Source: Acephala macrosclerotiorum
Taxonomy: Eukaryota > Ascomycota > Leotiomycetes > Helotiales > Mollisiaceae
Direction: 5' to 3'
Assembly: GCA_014904845.1 (NCBI GenBank)
Contig: MU119969.1
Location: forward strand, 1-11,055
DNA length: 11,055 nucleotides
In this document: piece by piece, positions 8,746 to 11,055 of the stretch
Numbering within the stretch: the stretch's first letter is position 1
Layout: the number at the start of each line of letters is the position of its first letter
Translations under genes and position numbers: made by a program
Notes under the pieces: model-generated
Seen by the model: the letters and a program-made list of their open reading frames with translations, nothing else
Told to the model about the DNA's origin: nothing
Database searches by the model: none

Positions 8746-11055
8746 AATTAAAATAATATAAAAAATATTTAATAAAATAAAAATAAAATTTATAATTTAA
8801 AAATAAAATAATTATATTAATTAAAATTATTTTTTTAATAAAAATTTAAAAACTTATTATAAATTTTTTTATATGCGTAGTATATACGTATTATTAATTA
8901 ATATATAAACGTTATAATTAAAAATAAATTATATTATATATATATAATTTGTTTTATTATATAATATAAAATACGTTTTTATATAATATATAATTTAATA
9001 TTATTATTTGTAATATTTAATCGTTTAAATTTTTATTTATATTTTTTTTTTTAATTTTTTTTTTTAATAAAATTATATTTTTTATTATTTATATTATTAA
9101 TTCGAATATTATAAATTTTTAATTTTATTTTTATTATATATATATTTTTTTAAATTTTATTATAATAAATAATTCGATTAATATTTTTAATATAATATTA
9201 AATTAAAAACGTTTATATTATTATATTTATTATTAAAATAAATTTTATTTTATATAAAAAAATATAAAATTAATTAAATAAATAAATATTAAAAATTAAT
9301 AAAAAATATAAATATAAAATATAATAAATTTATTTTATAATTTAAAATTTTTAAAAACGTATTTTAAAAATAAATAAATTTTATTAAAAAAAAAATAAAA
9401 AAAAAATTATAATATCGTTTTTTATTTTCGATTTAAAAATAAATTAATTTTTTTATATAACGTTTTAATATATTTTTAAAAAAATAAAAAAAATAAATTA
9501 AAATTTTTAAAAAATTATATTACGTAAAATTTATATTCGAATTTTAAAAAATTATATTAATATAAAATTAATAATTTTATTAAATAATTAATAATATTAT
9601 AAAATAAAAATTATTTATAATTTTTTAATTTAATTTTATTTAAAATAAAAATATTATAAAATTAATTAATTTTATAAAAACTTTTTTAATAAAATTTAAT
9701 ATTTTTTTTATAAATTAATAAACAATTTAAATTTAAAATATATTTAATATTTAATTATTTTTAATAAATTAATATATTATTTAAATTTTTAATAAATTTA
9801 ATTTATTATTTTATTTTATATTTTATTTATATATAAAAATTAAATTATTTTTTAAATTTTTATTTTTATTTTAAATTGTTTAATTATATTTATAAATTAA
9901 ACGAATACGATATAAATAAATTATAAATTTTTTATTAATTTTTTTTATTTATATTTATTATTTATATTTATATATTTTATTATAATAATAAAATTCGTTT
10001 TTAATTATTAATATAAAATAAAAACTTTTTAATTTATTATTTAAAATTTAATTATTATTTTTTTAATAAAAATTTTTTAATTAATATAAATAAAAAAATT
10101 AATTATATTATTAATAAATATTTATTTTTTTATTTTTTTATTTCGAATATATTATTAATAAAAAAATTATAATATTATAATATTAAAATCGAATAATTTA
10201 TAAACAATTTCGAATTTATAAATATTATATATATTTTTTAAAAAAAATTTATTATTTTTATTTTATAATTAATAATATCTTTTTTTAATTATTTTATCGA
10301 TTTTTTTAAAAATTATTAAATTTTATTATATATTAATAATTATAAGTTTTTAATATTATTATTGAATATTTTATTTTATTTTATTATTATTTAATATAAA
10401 TAATTAAATATATAAAAAGTTTTATATATTTATAATATATATTAATTCGTATTATTATTATAATAATAATTTATATAATTTTTTTTAAAAAGATTTTTAA
10501 TTAAATTTTATTTAAATAAAATAAATATATTAATAATTTTTAAATTAATAATATTTTTTTTATATTTTATTAATTTTTAATATAAAATTTTATTTTAAAT
10601 AATTACTATTATATAAAAACGTTTTAAAAATTTTATAAAAAAATTTTTTATTAAAATTTTATAATAATAAATAATTTTTATTATTATTATTTATTATTAA
10701 ATTTAAATTAAAAATTATATATAATTTTATATATATATATATTTTTTTTTTATTTTTTTTTTTATATTTTATAAAAATTATAAATTTATTTTTAATAAAA
10801 TTATATATTTTTTTTATTTTTTTTATATTAATATAATATAAAAAATTAATAAATTAATTATAATTAATTATTATTTAATATTTTTTAAAAATATATAATA
10901 TTTTTTTAATATTTATATTTTTTTTTTTAATTTTATATTATTCGATATTTTATTTTAATTTAATTTTTTTGATTTATTAAATTATTAATTTTAATATATT
11001 AATTTTTATTTTAAATATATTAATTTTATATTTATTTATTTTATAATATAAAAAT
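8746..11055. repeat. AT-rich block, probable RIP-saturated repeat DNA (right side)
   Basis: This stretch has the same composition as the left block: very few C or G, nearly all in CpG (for example near 8887, 9209, 9526, 10143), and frequent stops in all frames. No gene, RNA gene or intact element is visible. Simple T tracts and a TA tract near 10729-10741 are the only local structure. I could not match it to the left block by eye, so whether both sides derive from one element interrupted by the gene is unknown. Confidence 0.7.

Noticed and set aside
8487..8747. Plus-strand open frame of 86 codons
   Set aside because: It runs into the AT-rich ramp, its composition (Tyr, Phe, Pro, Ser runs) reflects a pyrimidine-rich strand, and it is antisense to the candidate 5' exons.
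1..11055. Mitochondrial DNA or an AT-rich protist (Plasmodium-like) chromosome
   Set aside because: Neither confines remaining C/G to CpG, and the island has ordinary composition with short fungal-type introns. No mitochondrial genes or tRNAs are visible.

Overview
The window looks like nuclear DNA of a filamentous ascomycete. Two blocks of extremely AT-rich DNA (about 1-7070 and 8746-11055, only a few percent G+C by eye) enclose one island of about 1.65 kb with ordinary composition (about 7075-8740). In the AT blocks nearly every remaining C or G lies in a CpG dinucleotide, while CpA, CpT, CpC and their complements have almost disappeared. That is the pattern expected of saturated repeat-induced point mutation (RIP) that spares CpG. 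It does not fit mitochondrial DNA, an AT-rich protist, or CpG-methylation decay, which would remove CpG first. Short introns with fungal-style splice sites in the island support the assignment. No species can be named from the sequence.

Layout. Positions 1-7070 hold no readable gene. They contain an imperfect array of three related units of about 110-120 bp (about 116-541), a TTA microsatellite near 3731 and a TA tract near 6710. Positions 7073-7173 are a short composition ramp and probable 3' flank. Positions 7174-8479 carry one minus-strand gene that I rebuilt as five exons and four short introns (92, 60, 67 and 73 nt), encoding 337 residues with all phases consistent. A possible additional first exon lies at 8641-8673 and would give 346 residues. 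Positions 8700-8745 are the second ramp, and 8746-11055 is again gene-free AT-rich DNA.

The protein is acidic and soluble-looking, without a signal peptide or membrane segment, and I do not recognise its family. No second gene, RNA gene, CRISPR array or intact mobile element is visible, so there is no multi-gene system to describe. The main points of interest are the single apparently intact orphan gene enclosed tightly by RIP-saturated DNA, the strict CpG-sparing spectrum with a second recurrent spared context (AAACTTTT), and signs that the AT-rich zone may have eroded the gene's 5' end.
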